DNA of 64,000 nt from RUG754 sp045545455 (GTDB lineage Bacteria; Bacillota; Clostridia; Peptostreptococcales; Anaerovoracaceae), in NCBI GenBank assembly GCA_045545455.1, contig JAZQAY010000120.1, forward strand, positions 1-64,000, given 5' to 3'. Below the pieces are notes generated by a model. The model saw only the letters and a list, made by a program, of their open reading frames with translations, searched no databases and was not told the origin of the DNA. A program made the translations under genes and the position numbers. Below, in pieces: positions 1 to 9,490 of the stretch; the stretch's first letter is position 1; each line of letters starts with the position of its first letter.

Positions 1-129
1 GGTAAAGCCGTTTACGTCGGAGATCTGCTTGACCTGTACCCATTTGCCCTCTTCAGGGATCGGTGCAGGTCCGTGATATGCGCCTTTGTTTACGGGGCAC
101 ATGTTCTGTACTTCTTTAGTGTAGATCAT
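1..129 (-). CDS. NifU-like Fe-S scaffold protein, N-terminal part only (partial)
   Basis: The first 43 codons of a minus-strand gene that runs off the left edge. It begins MIYTKEVQNMCPVNKGAYHG and has a strong GGAGG ribosome binding site about 6 bases before the ATG. The start resembles the clostridial iron-sulfur scaffold (NifU-like) family, whose members open with a similar short Cys-containing segment. This is recognition from a short stretch only; the catalytic part lies outside the window, so the family call is tentative. Confidence 0.5.
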   Translation of the reverse strand, partial: MIYTKEVQNMCPVNKGAYHGPAPIPEEGKWVQVKQISDVNGFT

Positions 130-168
130 TTTTTCCTCCATATCTCTTCAGGCACGCCTGAAAAGTAA

Positions 169-1482
169 TCATAATCCTATTATTTCTTTGATGAGTTCGG
201 GTCTTTCGACCTTTTCCTCAGATATCTCAAAGGCCTTGGCGGCCTCTTCAAGTCCTTCCTTTACCTTGGCAGGATCATTTCCATAGAACGTAGCGAGAAG
301 TTCTCCCTTTTCGACCCTGTCGCCAACCTTCTTGTTGAGGACGATGCCTGCAGCGAGATCGATCTCGTCCTCTTTTGTCTCTCTTCCTGCTCCGGTCTTC
401 TGTGAAGCGAGGCCTATCTGTCTCGCCATGATAGCGCTGACGTATCCGCCCCTATCTGCCCTGAGTTCTTCCTTTATTGAAGCCTGAGGGAACATGGAAT
501 AATCGTAGACGATATCCTCGTTTCCTCCCTGGGCGTCGATGAATCTTCTCATCTGGGCCAGTCCGGTGCCGCTTTCCAGAGCTTCTTTCGCCATTTCAAA
601 ACCCTTTTCAGGGGTATCCGCCCTGCCGCCTAGGTAGATCATTATTCCCGCAAGGCGTTCACTGAGCTCTGTGATATCCTCAGGCCCTCTTCCCTTTAAG
701 GTATCGATGGCTTCCTGCACTTCCAGGGCATTTCCCACAGCCTTGCCGAGAGGCTGGTTCATGTCCGTGATGCATGCTACAGTACGCCTTCCGGCATCGT
801 ATCCGATATCCACCATGAGGTCTGCAAGTGTCACCGCATCATCCAGATTCTCCATGAAAGCTCCGTCTCCGCACTTGACGTCAAGCACTATGGCGTCAGA
901 TCCTGCTGCGAGTTTTTTGCTCATGATGGAGGATGCGATAAGTCCGAAATTATCTACGGTCGACGTAACGTCCCTGAGAGCATAAAGTTTCTTGTCCGCA
1001 GGTGTGATGTGACCGCTCTGGCCCATTACCGCCATGCCGATACCGTTCACCTGAGCCAGGAACTCGTCAGGTTCAAGAACCGTCCTGAATCCGGGGATGG
1101 ATTCCATCTTATCCACCGTGCCGCCTGTGAAACCCAGACCGCGGCCTGACATCTTGGCGATTGGAACCCCGCAGGATGATGCAAGGGGAGCTACCACGAG
1201 GGTGGTCTTATCTCCGACTCCTCCTGTTGAATGCTTGTCAACTTTGATGCCTTTTATAGAGCTGAGATCCACGGTATCTCCGGAGTATCTCATGGCTGCC
1301 GTAAGGGTATATGTCTCCTCTCTTGAGAGACCCCTGAAAAAGATCGCCATGAGAAGCGCTGATACCTGATAATCAGGGATCTCACCCTTCACGTACCCGT
1401 CGATCCACCACTTGATCTCTTCCGCGGTAAGCTCGCCGCCCTCACGTTTTTTATATATGATATCATTCATATTGAAACTCAT
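169..1482 (-). CDS. deoA: Pyrimidine-nucleoside (thymidine) phosphorylase
   Basis: 437 residues, the normal length for the family. It cleaves thymidine, deoxyuridine or uridine with phosphate to the free base and (deoxy)ribose-1-phosphate in cytosolic nucleoside salvage. The signature VDKHSTGGVGDKTT, the phosphate-binding segment SGRGLGFTGGT and a C-terminal lipoyl-like fold region are present. The ATG overlaps the stop of deoB upstream (ATGA), so the two are translationally coupled, and deoB converts the product onward to (deoxy)ribose-5-phosphate. The sequence does not separate the broad-specificity pdp type from strict thymidine phosphorylase. Confidence 0.93.
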   Translation of the reverse strand: MSFNMNDIIYKKREGGELTAEEIKWWIDGYVKGEIPDYQVSALLMAIFFRGLSREETYTLTAAMRYSGDTVDLSSIKGIKVDKHSTGGVGDKTTLVVAPLASSCGVPIAKMSGRGLGFTGGTVDKMESIPGFRTVLEPDEFLAQVNGIGMAVMGQSGHITPADKKLYALRDVTSTVDNFGLIASSIMSKKLAAGSDAIVLDVKCGDGAFMENLDDAVTLADLMVDIGYDAGRRTVACITDMNQPLGKAVGNALEVQEAIDTLKGRGPEDITELSERLAGIMIYLGGRADTPEKGFEMAKEALESGTGLAQMRRFIDAQGGNEDIVYDYSMFPQASIKEELRADRGGYVSAIMARQIGLASQKTGAGRETKEDEIDLAAGIVLNKKVGDRVEKGELLATFYGNDPAKVKEGLEEAAKAFEISEEKVERPELIKEIIGL

Positions 1483-2651
1483 AAGATTATCTCCTTTTTG
1501 AATGAAGTGCCGAAGCCGGTGCCCTCAACTCCAAGCAGGTCGCAAACCGTTGCTCCCAGATCAGCAAAGGACGTTCTGATCCCCAGGTCGACCCCCTGCT
1601 TGAGCTTCTTTCCGTATGCGATCACGGGAACGTATTCCCTGGTATGATCCGTTCCGGGTGCAGTCGGGTCGTTTCCATGATCTGCGGTGATGAACAGGAC
1701 GTCATCATCAGACATGTGTTCAATGATCTCAGGGATGCGGGCGTCGAACCTTTCGATGTTTTCACCGTATCCCTTGGGATCGCGCCTGTGGCCGTACTTG
1801 GCATCGAAGTCCACAAGGTTCGTGAAGATGAAGCCTTCGAAATCCTTGTCAAGCGCATCCAGAGTATTGTCCACTCCGTTCATATCGTCCTTATTATGTA
1901 CGGATTCTGTCACTCCGGCACCGTTAAATATATCGCTGATCTTACCTACGGCGTAAACGGTCTTCCCGGCTTCCTTTATCTTGTCCAGGATGGTAGGTCC
2001 GAAAGGTGTGACAGAATAGTCATGTCTGTCAGAGGTCCTCTCCCTTTCACCCTCATCGTTTATTATATACGGTCTGGCTATGACCCTGCCGCAGGCGAAC
2101 TCGCCTACCAGCATCTCCCTGGCTACCTCGCAGTAGTGGTAAAGGGTGTCCAGTCCGAATTTATCCACGTTAAGCGCGATCTGGAACACGGAGTCCGCTG
2201 ATGTGTACACGATAGGCTTGCCTGTCGCTTCTGATTCATCTCCCAGATCTTCTATGATCTGAGTTCCGGACGCAGGATAATTTCCTATGCACTCCGTTCC
2301 GATGGCTTCTTCATATTTCTCCATGAATTCTCTGGGGAATCCGTTTGGATATGTCTTGAAGGGAACGTCGGTCTTAAGTCCGGCGATCTCCCAGTGACCG
2401 GTGGTGGTGTCCTTTCCCCTGGAAGCTTCAGCCATCTTGCCGAAGCAACCCACCGGTTCCGGTGATGCGAGTCTTCCCTCCATTACTCCCGGGATGTTTC
2501 CCCAGCCGAGCTTTAACAGGTTAGGGATCTGAATGCCATTATTGAACTCCCAGATATGTCCGAATGTATCGGCTCCCTTGTCTCCATAATCAGCCGCATC
2601 AGGCATCTCGCCGACTCCAAGGCTGTCAGTTACCACGATAAGTACTTTCAT
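1479..2651 (-). CDS. deoB: Phosphopentomutase
   Basis: 390 residues, full length. It interconverts (deoxy)ribose-1-phosphate and (deoxy)ribose-5-phosphate using two Mn ions; alkaline-phosphatase superfamily. The N-terminal metal and active-site segment VVTDSLGVGEMPDA, the phospho-threonine region around RGKDTTTGHWE and the C-terminal metal site TADHGNDP are all visible. It lies directly upstream of deoA on the same strand with a 4-base overlap, and 10 bases downstream of a metallophosphoesterase gene. Confidence 0.95.
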   Translation of the reverse strand: MKVLIVVTDSLGVGEMPDAADYGDKGADTFGHIWEFNNGIQIPNLLKLGWGNIPGVMEGRLASPEPVGCFGKMAEASRGKDTTTGHWEIAGLKTDVPFKTYPNGFPREFMEKYEEAIGTECIGNYPASGTQIIEDLGDESEATGKPIVYTSADSVFQIALNVDKFGLDTLYHYCEVAREMLVGEFACGRVIARPYIINDEGERERTSDRHDYSVTPFGPTILDKIKEAGKTVYAVGKISDIFNGAGVTESVHNKDDMNGVDNTLDALDKDFEGFIFTNLVDFDAKYGHRRDPKGYGENIERFDARIPEIIEHMSDDDVLFITADHGNDPTAPGTDHTREYVPVIAYGKKLKQGVDLGIRTSFADLGATVCDLLGVEGTGFGTSFKKEIIL

Positions 2652-2661
2652 TTAAAGCCTC

Positions 2662-3417
2662 CTATATCAATCTCAGCGGTCTGGCATCCAGATAGTCCAG
2701 ACTTACAAGCTTATACTCTACTCCGTTCAGAACGCCCTTCAGGCCGCGTCTGAACTTTTCCCTTCCGTGGAGGTGACCGTAGACGCAGGTCTTCACTCCA
2801 TATTCGCTCATCAGTTCCGTGAATCCGGATACCTGATGCTTGTCGTTTGTGGGAGGATAATGGAGCACTCCGATGATCTCCTTAGCTCCCTTCTTCTTTC
2901 CATCCTCCAGGGAAGCCCTGAGCCTCAGGAGTTCTCTGGAATATATCTTCTGATCGTGTTCATCGAAGCCCTCGGTGCCCGGGCAGTTCCAGCCCCTGGT
3001 GCCGCAGATGGCCAGGTCCCCGATCATATACGCTTCATTATGTACGAAGTTCATCTCAGGATCCCTGATTATCCTCTTTACCATGTGGCCGGATCCGTTG
3101 TCCTCTTCGATCTCTTTTCCATAGAGCAGATCCAGTACTCTGTGGGATGTCCACCAGAGGTCGTGGTTGCCCTTGAAGAAGATCTTCGTGCCCGGAAGGC
3201 TCCTGAGCCAGTCCAGGTCGTACTTTGCCTCTTCAATGCCAAGCCCCCAGGAAAGATCTCCTGCGACTATCACGTAGTCATCCTCTCTGATCTCCTCTGT
3301 CCAGTTTTTATACAGCTTTTGCCAGTGATCCTCCCACTCCGGTCCGAATACGTCCATGGGCTTGTCTACCCCCGGCGCAAAGGAAAGGTGGGTGTCACCT
3401 ATCGCAAATAATCTCAT
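2662..3417 (-). CDS. Calcineurin-like metallophosphoesterase (cytosolic)
   Basis: 251 residues. All metallophosphoesterase blocks are present in order: GDTHLSF, VAGDLSWG, KGNHDLWW, a histidine in GVLHYPP and YGHLHG. It has no signal peptide or membrane segment, so it acts in the cytosol. The substrate is unknown; relatives hydrolyse phosphodiesters or nucleotides. It sits between rmuC (6 bases upstream) and deoB (10 bases downstream), probably in one operon. The gene ends in UAG, which matters in a genome that encodes pyrrolysine: read-through would add about a dozen residues before a UGA inside deoB. Confidence 0.85.
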   Translation of the reverse strand: MRLFAIGDTHLSFAPGVDKPMDVFGPEWEDHWQKLYKNWTEEIREDDYVIVAGDLSWGLGIEEAKYDLDWLRSLPGTKIFFKGNHDLWWTSHRVLDLLYGKEIEEDNGSGHMVKRIIRDPEMNFVHNEAYMIGDLAICGTRGWNCPGTEGFDEHDQKIYSRELLRLRASLEDGKKKGAKEIIGVLHYPPTNDKHQVSGFTELMSEYGVKTCVYGHLHGREKFRRGLKGVLNGVEYKLVSLDYLDARPLRLI

Positions 3418-3423
3418 TCTATG

Positions 3424-4542
3424 TCAGTCCTCATCGTTCAGATAGAAAGCTTCCGAAAGGCCCAGCATCTCGTCTGATTCTCTTCCATCCAGAGCTTCCA
3501 CTGATCTGAGTTTTCTCTCGATCGCCCTGGTCCTGGTCCCTACCAGTTTATCCAGTTCCTCATCCGCCTGTCTGAGACGGCTCCTGGTCTGCTCAAGCAC
3601 CTTGCCGAAGGTGCTGAACTCGGTCTTCACAGCTCCCAGGACTTCCCACACCTCGCTGGTGTGCTTCTGTATGGCCAGCGTCCTGAATCCCATCTGGAGG
3701 CTGTTTAAAAGAGCCGCCATGGTGGTGGGTCCTGCCACGTTCACCTTGTAATCCCTCTGAAGCACCTCCACCATGCCGCGGTTCACCACCTCAGCGTATA
3801 GTCCCTCAAAAGGAAGGAACATTATGGCAAAGTCCGTCGTGTAGGGCGGAGCTATGTATTTATCCCTTATGTCCTTAGCTTCCTGCTTGATGGTCTGTTC
3901 CAGCATCTTCCAGCACTTCTCCGCAAGTTCCCTGTTTCCGCTGTCGTATGCATCTCTAAGCTGAGCATAACGGTCACCCGGGAATTTCGAGTCGATGGGA
4001 AGATATACCGGTCTCTCACCATCTCCGGGAAGTTTGACGGCGAATTCCACCCTTTCGCGGGAGCCCGGGACTGTGGCTATATCCTCCTCGTACTGCTCCT
4101 TTGAAAGGATCTCGTCAAGGATCGCCCCAAGCTGGACTTCTCCCAGAATCCCTCTGGTCTTAACGTTGGAAAGCACCTTCTTAAGGTCTCCCACTCCCTG
4201 AGCAAGGCTCTGCATCTCGCCTACGCTTTTATATACCTGCTCCATGGACTGCCGCATATATTCAAGCTTGCGCTCGTTTTCCACCGCCATGGATGATATC
4301 CTGGCGTTCATGTCCATCAGCCTGGCGTCTACCTTGGCGCCGTTTTCCTGAAGCCTGCTGTCTATCAGGTCGTTGGAGTTTCTGCTCATGTCCAGATAGG
4401 CCTTGGCCATGGCGTTGACCTCACGGTTGAGGCCGCGGTTCGACATGATAAGAAAAACGATCAGCACCAGACTCAAAGCCACTATCGTTGCCAGGAACAG
4501 TATCAGAGTATTCGTATCAAGAGCCGCAATGGTTTCGTTCAT
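3424..4542 (-). CDS. rmuC: RmuC-family DNA recombination protein
   Basis: 372 residues. An N-terminal membrane helix (about residues 12-33) is followed by a coiled coil (about 40-110) and the RmuC nuclease-fold domain, with typical stretches such as KTRGILGEVQLGAILDEIL, YLPIDSKFPGDRY and FLPFEGLYAEV. RmuC proteins limit inversions at short inverted repeats and are thought to be membrane-anchored nucleases; the biochemical role here is inferred from the family. It is the first gene of the minus-strand rmuC-metallophosphoesterase-deoB-deoA run. Confidence 0.9.
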   Translation of the reverse strand: MNETIAALDTNTLILFLATIVALSLVLIVFLIMSNRGLNREVNAMAKAYLDMSRNSNDLIDSRLQENGAKVDARLMDMNARISSMAVENERKLEYMRQSMEQVYKSVGEMQSLAQGVGDLKKVLSNVKTRGILGEVQLGAILDEILSKEQYEEDIATVPGSRERVEFAVKLPGDGERPVYLPIDSKFPGDRYAQLRDAYDSGNRELAEKCWKMLEQTIKQEAKDIRDKYIAPPYTTDFAIMFLPFEGLYAEVVNRGMVEVLQRDYKVNVAGPTTMAALLNSLQMGFRTLAIQKHTSEVWEVLGAVKTEFSTFGKVLEQTRSRLRQADEELDKLVGTRTRAIERKLRSVEALDGRESDEMLGLSEAFYLNDED

Positions 4543-4867
4543 ATCTCAATTATACCCTTTTATGTGTGTTTCATATGACGGGAAACTGTTCAGCCGGTGA
4601 CCGCCCGAACTTATCCAGCGCCTTCTTTAACTAATATATCATATCACTTTTCAGAGCAAGAATCAACCGGACATTATGTGTATCATCGTCTGAGCCATAC
4701 AGCGTTTACCTCAGATGAAAAACGCAATATCCGGGTTATTGGCCTGAAAAGTGACATACTATTTGATCAAATAACTTGTATAAACATGTTATTTTTGTTA
4801 AAATTAAATAACTATACAAAAAATCAGCGTATTCTTTGCTTTTGTTGACAGAAAGAAGGGACTAATC
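4543..4867. other. Divergent intergenic region, rmuC / ilvB
   Basis: 325 bases without a gene between divergent rmuC and ilvB. The half nearer ilvB is very AT-rich and carries a plausible promoter (listed separately). I see no clear T-box, leader peptide or terminator, so branched-chain amino acid attenuation is not supported. Confidence 0.6.
4776..4804 (+). promoter_or_regulatory. Probable sigma-A promoter of ilvB
   Basis: TTGTAT (4776-4781), a 17-base spacer and TAAAAT (4799-4804) in an AT-rich stretch, about 65 bases before the ilvB start. The -35 box is weak. Confidence 0.45.
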
Positions 4868-6490
4868 ATGATAACCGGAGCAGAAGCTATGGTGAAATGC
4901 CTTGAGGCAGAGGGAATAACCAGAATATTCGGATATCCCGGAGTTGCCATAGCACCATTTTATGAAGGATTGTATAATTCCAGCATCGAGCACATCCTCG
5001 TGCGTCAGGAACAGGCAGCAGGAAATGCAGCGTCGGGATACGCCAGAGTATCCAGGAAGCCTGCAGTATGCGTCACCACCTCCGGGCCGGGAGCTACCAA
5101 TCTCATAACAGCTCTCGCCACCGCCTACGCTGACAGCATTCCCGTCATCGCCATCACCGGTCAGGTATCCTCCGATCTTCTCGGAAAGGACGTCTTTCAG
5201 GAAGCTGACATGACCGGGGCTACTGAATCCTTCACCAAATACCGCTACCTGGTAAAAGACGTGAACGATATTCCAAGGATATTCAAGGAAGCCTTCTATA
5301 TCGCAAACACAGGCCGTAAAGGTCCGGTCCTGATCGACGTTCCCATCGACGTGCAGGAGGCGAAGCTCAAGAAGGATTTCAAATATCCGGACAGCGTCGA
5401 GATCCGCGGCTATAAGCCCAACACCAAAGGAAACAAGCAGCAGCTCTCCAAAGTCATCCAGGCCATAAAGCGCGCAAAGAAACCCATCATCTGTACCGGA
5501 GGAGGAGTCATCCTCGGAAACGGCGAAGATCATATAAGGCGTTTCTGCGAGAAGTTCAACATCCCATGCGTATCCACCATGATGGGTATCGGAGTGCTTC
5601 CCAAGGCTCATCCCCTCTATTTCGGCATGCTCGGAAATAACGGCAAGCCCTACGCCAACAGAGCTATCGCCCTTTCAGATCTCATGATCATCGTAGGCGC
5701 CAGGATCGCTGACAGGACAGTCCCCACTCCCGACAAGCTCGAGAGCCAGGTGAAGATCATACATATCGATATCGATACCGCTGAGATCGGTAAGAATCTG
5801 GGTCCCACCATTCCTTTGGTAGGCGACGTAAGGAACATCTTTGACGAACTGATCAAGGAAGATATCCAGCCCAAGGCTCAGTCATGGATCGACGAACTGA
5901 ACGAGATCAAGCACAGCACCGTCGACACCAGAGTGTTCAGCGACAAGCTGGTGAACCCGAACATCCTCGTTCAGAAGCTCGCTGAAAAGATGGACGATGA
6001 CGCGATCTACGTAGCTGACGTCGGACAGAACCAGCTCTGGTCTGCTGACAACTACGTCATGAAGAAAGGCCGCTTCCTTACCACCGGTGGCATGGGGACC
6101 ATGGGATATTCCATTCCTGCAGGCATGGGCGCCAAGATGTACGCTCATGACAAGCAGGTGGTGTGCGTCATAGGCGACGGAGCTTTCCAGATGTCCATGA
6201 ACGAGCTGGCTACGATCAAGGATCACAGCGTTCCCCTTAAGATACTCATCATCAAGAACCGCTACCTGGGCCTTGTGAGAGAGTATCAGGATAAGACTTA
6301 TGACGGTCATCACTCCGGAGTCGAACTCTTCGACTATCCTCACTACGACAAGATAGCCGAAGCCTACGATATGCCCTACTTCCACGCCGGAACCACCGGG
6401 GAGCTGGACAAGGTACTCGACGGCTTCCTCAAATGCAGCGAAGCCTGTCTCATGGTATGCGACGTAGATTCAAAGGATAATTCCAAGTAA
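4868..6490 (+). CDS. ilvB: Acetolactate synthase large subunit
   Basis: 540 residues. It condenses two pyruvates (or pyruvate plus 2-oxobutyrate) with thiamine diphosphate, the first common step of valine, leucine and isoleucine synthesis. The ThDP-activating Glu is in RQEQAAGNAASGYAR, and the cofactor motif GDGAFQMSMNELAT followed by NRYLGL is present near the C-terminus. The following gene is the regulatory small subunit, 14 bases downstream with a good GGAGG site, which makes this the anabolic enzyme rather than the stand-alone catabolic AlsS type. Confidence 0.93.
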   Translation: MITGAEAMVKCLEAEGITRIFGYPGVAIAPFYEGLYNSSIEHILVRQEQAAGNAASGYARVSRKPAVCVTTSGPGATNLITALATAYADSIPVIAITGQVSSDLLGKDVFQEADMTGATESFTKYRYLVKDVNDIPRIFKEAFYIANTGRKGPVLIDVPIDVQEAKLKKDFKYPDSVEIRGYKPNTKGNKQQLSKVIQAIKRAKKPIICTGGGVILGNGEDHIRRFCEKFNIPCVSTMMGIGVLPKAHPLYFGMLGNNGKPYANRAIALSDLMIIVGARIADRTVPTPDKLESQVKIIHIDIDTAEIGKNLGPTIPLVGDVRNIFDELIKEDIQPKAQSWIDELNEIKHSTVDTRVFSDKLVNPNILVQKLAEKMDDDAIYVADVGQNQLWSADNYVMKKGRFLTTGGMGTMGYSIPAGMGAKMYAHDKQVVCVIGDGAFQMSMNELATIKDHSVPLKILIIKNRYLGLVREYQDKTYDGHHSGVELFDYPHYDKIAEAYDMPYFHAGTTGELDKVLDGFLKCSEACLMVCDVDSKDNSK

Positions 6491-6504
6491 GGAGGTAACC
6501 GGAT

Positions 6505-6978
6505 ATGAAAGGCATTTTTACAGTACTGGTAGAGAATAAGTCCGGTGTGCTTTCACAGATCTCCGGATTGTTCGCAAGGCGCGGTTTCAACATAGACAGC
6601 CTTGCTGTAGGCGAAACAGAGCGCCACGATATCTCATCCATGACCATAGTCTCCACAGGAGATGAGAGGACTATAGATCAGATCGAAAAGCACCTCAATA
6701 AGAAGATCGACGTCATCAAGGTGAGAAGGCTGGACGAAGCCCAGACCATCTCCCTGGAAATGATGCTGATGAAGGTGTCATACAACCCCAATAACAGAGC
6801 AGCTCTCATCGAGCTCTGCACCATCACCGGAGCCAAGATCATGCACGTTTCACCCAAGCATATAATACTTGAGCTCCACAATACTCCGGATTTCATCGAG
6901 AACTTCATCGAGCTCGTAAGGACTTACGGCATAGTTGAGATCCAGAGGACCGGCACCATATCGCTGGAAAAAAATTAA
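6505..6978 (+). CDS. ilvN: Acetolactate synthase small (regulatory) subunit
   Basis: 157 residues. An N-terminal ACT domain (MKGIFTVLVENKSGVLSQIS, then RGFNIDSLAVGETE) is followed by the ALS_ss C-terminal domain. It binds the large subunit and confers valine feedback inhibition. It is co-transcribed with ilvB upstream, and patB follows after 19 bases. Confidence 0.93.
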   Translation: MKGIFTVLVENKSGVLSQISGLFARRGFNIDSLAVGETERHDISSMTIVSTGDERTIDQIEKHLNKKIDVIKVRRLDEAQTISLEMMLMKVSYNPNNRAALIELCTITGAKIMHVSPKHIILELHNTPDFIENFIELVRTYGIVEIQRTGTISLEKN

Positions 6979-6997
6979 AACAAAGAAGGTAAGTTAA

Positions 6998-8206
6998 ATG
7001 AAATACGATTTCACAAGCATACTCGACAGAAGAGGAATGGACGCCATAGCAGTGGATCCCGGAACAGACCCCTACGGTATCGCACCGAAGGGTAAGATCC
7101 GCGAGGGCTTTGACGTCATACCCATGTGGGTAGCGGACATGAACTTCGCCACCGCTCCGACTATTATCGAGGCCATAACAGAACGTGCGAAACATCCCGC
7201 TTTCGGATATTTTGCTCCGAGGAAGGAATACTTCGACAGCATCGTGAACTGGCATACGAAGAGAAACGGTGTCAAGGGTCTGGAAGCAAAGCATATAGGC
7301 TACCAGAACGGAGTGCTCGGCGGAGTGATCAGCGCTCTTAAAGTTCTTTGCTCCGATGGCGATAACGTGCTTGTGCATGCTCCCACCTATGTAGGCTTCC
7401 TGGAGGAAGTTGGAGCAGTTGGATATAACCTGGTGGGAAGCGAACTTAAAAAGGACGGGAACGGCGTATGGCGCATGGACTACGAGGATATGGAGGAAAA
7501 GATAAAGAGATACCATATCCACACGGCCATCATGTGCTCCCCTCACAATCCTACGGGAAGAGTATGGGAACGCGAAGAACTCGAAAAGGCTTACGAGATC
7601 TTCAGGAGAAACAACGTTTACGTCGTATCGGATGAGATCTGGTCAGACCTCATACTTGAAGGCTACAGGCACATACCTCTTCAGTCCGTGGACGAGGACG
7701 CAAGAGAGCGCACGGTCGCCATGTATGCTCCATCCAAGACCTTCAATCTGGCAGGACTTCAGGGAAGCTATCACATAATCTATAACGACTATCTGAGAGA
7801 CAGAATATCCCGTCAGTCCGCACTTCCGGTATACAATGCCATGAACGTGCTCTCGATGCACGCTCTTATCGGTGCATATAAGCCCGAAGGCGAGGAATGG
7901 CTGGATCAGCTCAGAACAGTTCTCTCTGAGAACGTGGACTTCGCCTGCGATTTCATCCATGAGAATTTCAAAGGCGTGGAAGTCTCTCACCCTCAGGGAA
8001 CATACATGCTCCTCCTGGACTGCGGAGAGTGGCTTAAGGATCACGAGAAGACTCTGGACCAGCTTCTTGAGTCCGGCGTGGAAGTGGGCATTCTCTGGCA
8101 GGACGGACGTCAGTTCAACAGGCCTGACTCCATCCGTCTCAATCTGGCGCTTCCCTCCTCAAGAGTGGAGGAAGCATTCAGAAGGATGAAGGAATACGTA
8201 TTCTGA
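6998..8206 (+). CDS. patB: PatB/MalY-type PLP-dependent C-S lyase or aminotransferase
   Basis: 402 residues, fold-type I PLP enzyme of the MalY/PatB subgroup. The opening FTSILDRRGMDAI, then VIPMWVADMNFATAP, the SPHNPTGRVW segment and the PLP-lysine motif PSKTFNLAGLQGS are diagnostic. Members cleave cystathionine or cysteine S-conjugates (beta-lyase) and some act as aminotransferases. Its position after ilvBN could suggest amino-acid transamination, but the family is mostly beta-lyase, so the substrate is left open. A bidirectional terminator follows. Confidence 0.85.
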   Translation: MKYDFTSILDRRGMDAIAVDPGTDPYGIAPKGKIREGFDVIPMWVADMNFATAPTIIEAITERAKHPAFGYFAPRKEYFDSIVNWHTKRNGVKGLEAKHIGYQNGVLGGVISALKVLCSDGDNVLVHAPTYVGFLEEVGAVGYNLVGSELKKDGNGVWRMDYEDMEEKIKRYHIHTAIMCSPHNPTGRVWEREELEKAYEIFRRNNVYVVSDEIWSDLILEGYRHIPLQSVDEDARERTVAMYAPSKTFNLAGLQGSYHIIYNDYLRDRISRQSALPVYNAMNVLSMHALIGAYKPEGEEWLDQLRTVLSENVDFACDFIHENFKGVEVSHPQGTYMLLLDCGEWLKDHEKTLDQLLESGVEVGILWQDGRQFNRPDSIRLNLALPSSRVEEAFRRMKEYVF

Positions 8207-8227
8207 AATAAATAGAAGCAAATAAAA

Positions 8228-8263
8228 ACTCCGGTCAGGATATGTCCTGCCGGAGTATTTTTT
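8228..8263. terminator. Bidirectional terminator, patB / rplT
   Basis: The arms ACTCCGG and CCGGAGT, extended by CAGGA/TCCTG, form a strong hairpin followed by ATTTTTT on the plus strand, with A-rich sequence before it for the minus strand. It lies between convergent patB and rplT. Confidence 0.85.
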
Positions 8264-8271
8264 CGGAACTA

Positions 8272-8628
8272 TTATGCAAGGGCTGCCTTTGCCTTTTCGC
8301 AAAGTGCAGTGAAACCTGCTGCATCGTAGATAGCCATCTCGGAGAGCATCTTACGGTTGATTTCGATACCGCTCTTCTTAAGACCATCCATGAGTCTGGA
8401 ATAGCTCATTCCGTTCATTCTTGCTGCAGCGTTGATCCTTGCGATCCACATCTGGCGATACTGTCTCTTCTTAAGCTTTCTTCCTACGTAAGCTGATCTT
8501 AATGATCTCATAACAGCCTGGTTAGCAACCTTGAACTGCTTGGATTTAGCACCGTAGAATCCCTTAGCCTGCTTTAAAACTTTTTTATGTCTCTTATGGG
8601 CATTTAAGCCGCCTTTTACTCTTGCCAT
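8272..8628 (-). CDS. rplT: 50S ribosomal protein L20
   Basis: 118 residues, a typical L20: very basic, starting MARVKGGLNAHKRHKKVLKQ and containing the conserved LWIARINAAAR-like segment (QMWIARINAAAR) and SRLMDGLKK. It is needed for early 50S assembly, and in Bacillota it also represses its own infC-rpmI-rplT operon by binding the leader. It is the last gene of that operon. Confidence 0.98.
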   Translation of the reverse strand: MARVKGGLNAHKRHKKVLKQAKGFYGAKSKQFKVANQAVMRSLRSAYVGRKLKKRQYRQMWIARINAAARMNGMSYSRLMDGLKKSGIEINRKMLSEMAIYDAAGFTALCEKAKAALA

Positions 8629-8643
8629 ATTTCTTACCTCCTA

Positions 8644-8844
8644 TTATTTAGCCATTGATCTGAGCATTCTCTTTAAGTCTGCTGATGTTAAAGTAGTAGC
8701 TTTTCTTAAGCCTCTCTTACGCTTAGCAGCTTTCTTGGTAAGAATGTGGCTCTTGTATGCCTTGTTTCTCTTTACTTTGCCGGATCCTGTTAAATGTAAT
8801 CTCTTGCATGCACCTCTGTGGGATTTCATCTTGTTCTTTGCCAT
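8644..8844 (-). CDS. rpmI: 50S ribosomal protein L35
   Basis: 66 residues, basic, starting MAKNKMKSHRGACKRLHLTG and ending with the usual LRKATTLTSADLKRM-type tail. It is the middle gene of infC-rpmI-rplT, 15 bases before rplT. Confidence 0.98.
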   Translation of the reverse strand: MAKNKMKSHRGACKRLHLTGSGKVKRNKAYKSHILTKKAAKRKRGLRKATTLTSADLKRMLRSMAK

Positions 8845-8937
8845 GATGTGTTTTCCTTTCTATATGAATCGATTCTGTAACTGTTGAAGAATCTGCCGGT
8901 CTGGATGCGATCCGCGCACCCGGCCCTGTCGGCAGAA

Positions 8938-9459
8938 TTACTTATCCTTGTCGGACTTGGGGCTGAGGAACATATTGATGCCTCTTCCCTCGAACTTGGG
9001 CTTCTTATCGACCACGCAGATATCCGATAATGACTCTGCGAAATCGTTCATCACCTCAATAGCATGGTTGGCGTAATCTCTTTCTCTTCCTCTTAAGCGA
9101 AGGGATACCTTGACACGGTTTCCTTCCTGGAGGAACTTTGACGCGTTCTTTGCCTTAACCTGAATGTCATGTTCTTCGATGAAAGTTGAAAGTCTTACTT
9201 CCTTGACCTCTGTCACCTTCTGTCTCTTCTTGGCGTCCTTTTCCCTCTTCTGGATCTCATAGCGGTACTTGCCGTAGTCCAGGATCTTGCAGACCGGGGG
9301 ATTGGCGTTGGGAGAAACGTTGACCAGATCGAGATTCTTCTCATCGGCAATGCGAAGCGCTTCCTCAATGGGAAGGATCCCCAGCATGTTGCCTTCATCA
9401 TCGATAACTCTTACTTCTGCGTCACGAATTTCTTCGTTGATCAATGCTTCCTTGCTAAT
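8938..9459 (-). CDS. infC: Translation initiation factor IF-3 (AUU start)
   Basis: 173 residues from the proposed start. The family core is clear: LINEEIRDAEVRVID, SPNANPPVCKILDYGKYRYE and VKEVRLSTFIEEHD. An upstream ATG (9537) would add 26 non-conserved residues overlapping the leader terminator, so it is rejected. An ATT codon at 9459-9457, followed by Ser-Lys as in Bacillus IF-3, has GGAGG 10 bases upstream. A non-canonical AUU start is the known device by which IF-3 limits its own synthesis. First gene of infC-rpmI-rplT. Confidence 0.93.
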   Translation of the reverse strand: MSKEALINEEIRDAEVRVIDDEGNMLGILPIEEALRIADEKNLDLVNVSPNANPPVCKILDYGKYRYEIQKREKDAKKRQKVTEVKEVRLSTFIEEHDIQVKAKNASKFLQEGNRVKVSLRLRGRERDYANHAIEVMNDFAESLSDICVVDKKPKFEGRGINMFLSPKSDKDK

Positions 9460-9490
9460 GGTAATTTCACCTCCTGAGTATGTCGTTCCG

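Noticed and set aside
4543..4867. T-box or leader-peptide attenuator before ilvB
   Set aside because: No T-box sequence, leader peptide of branched-chain codons or terminator is visible.
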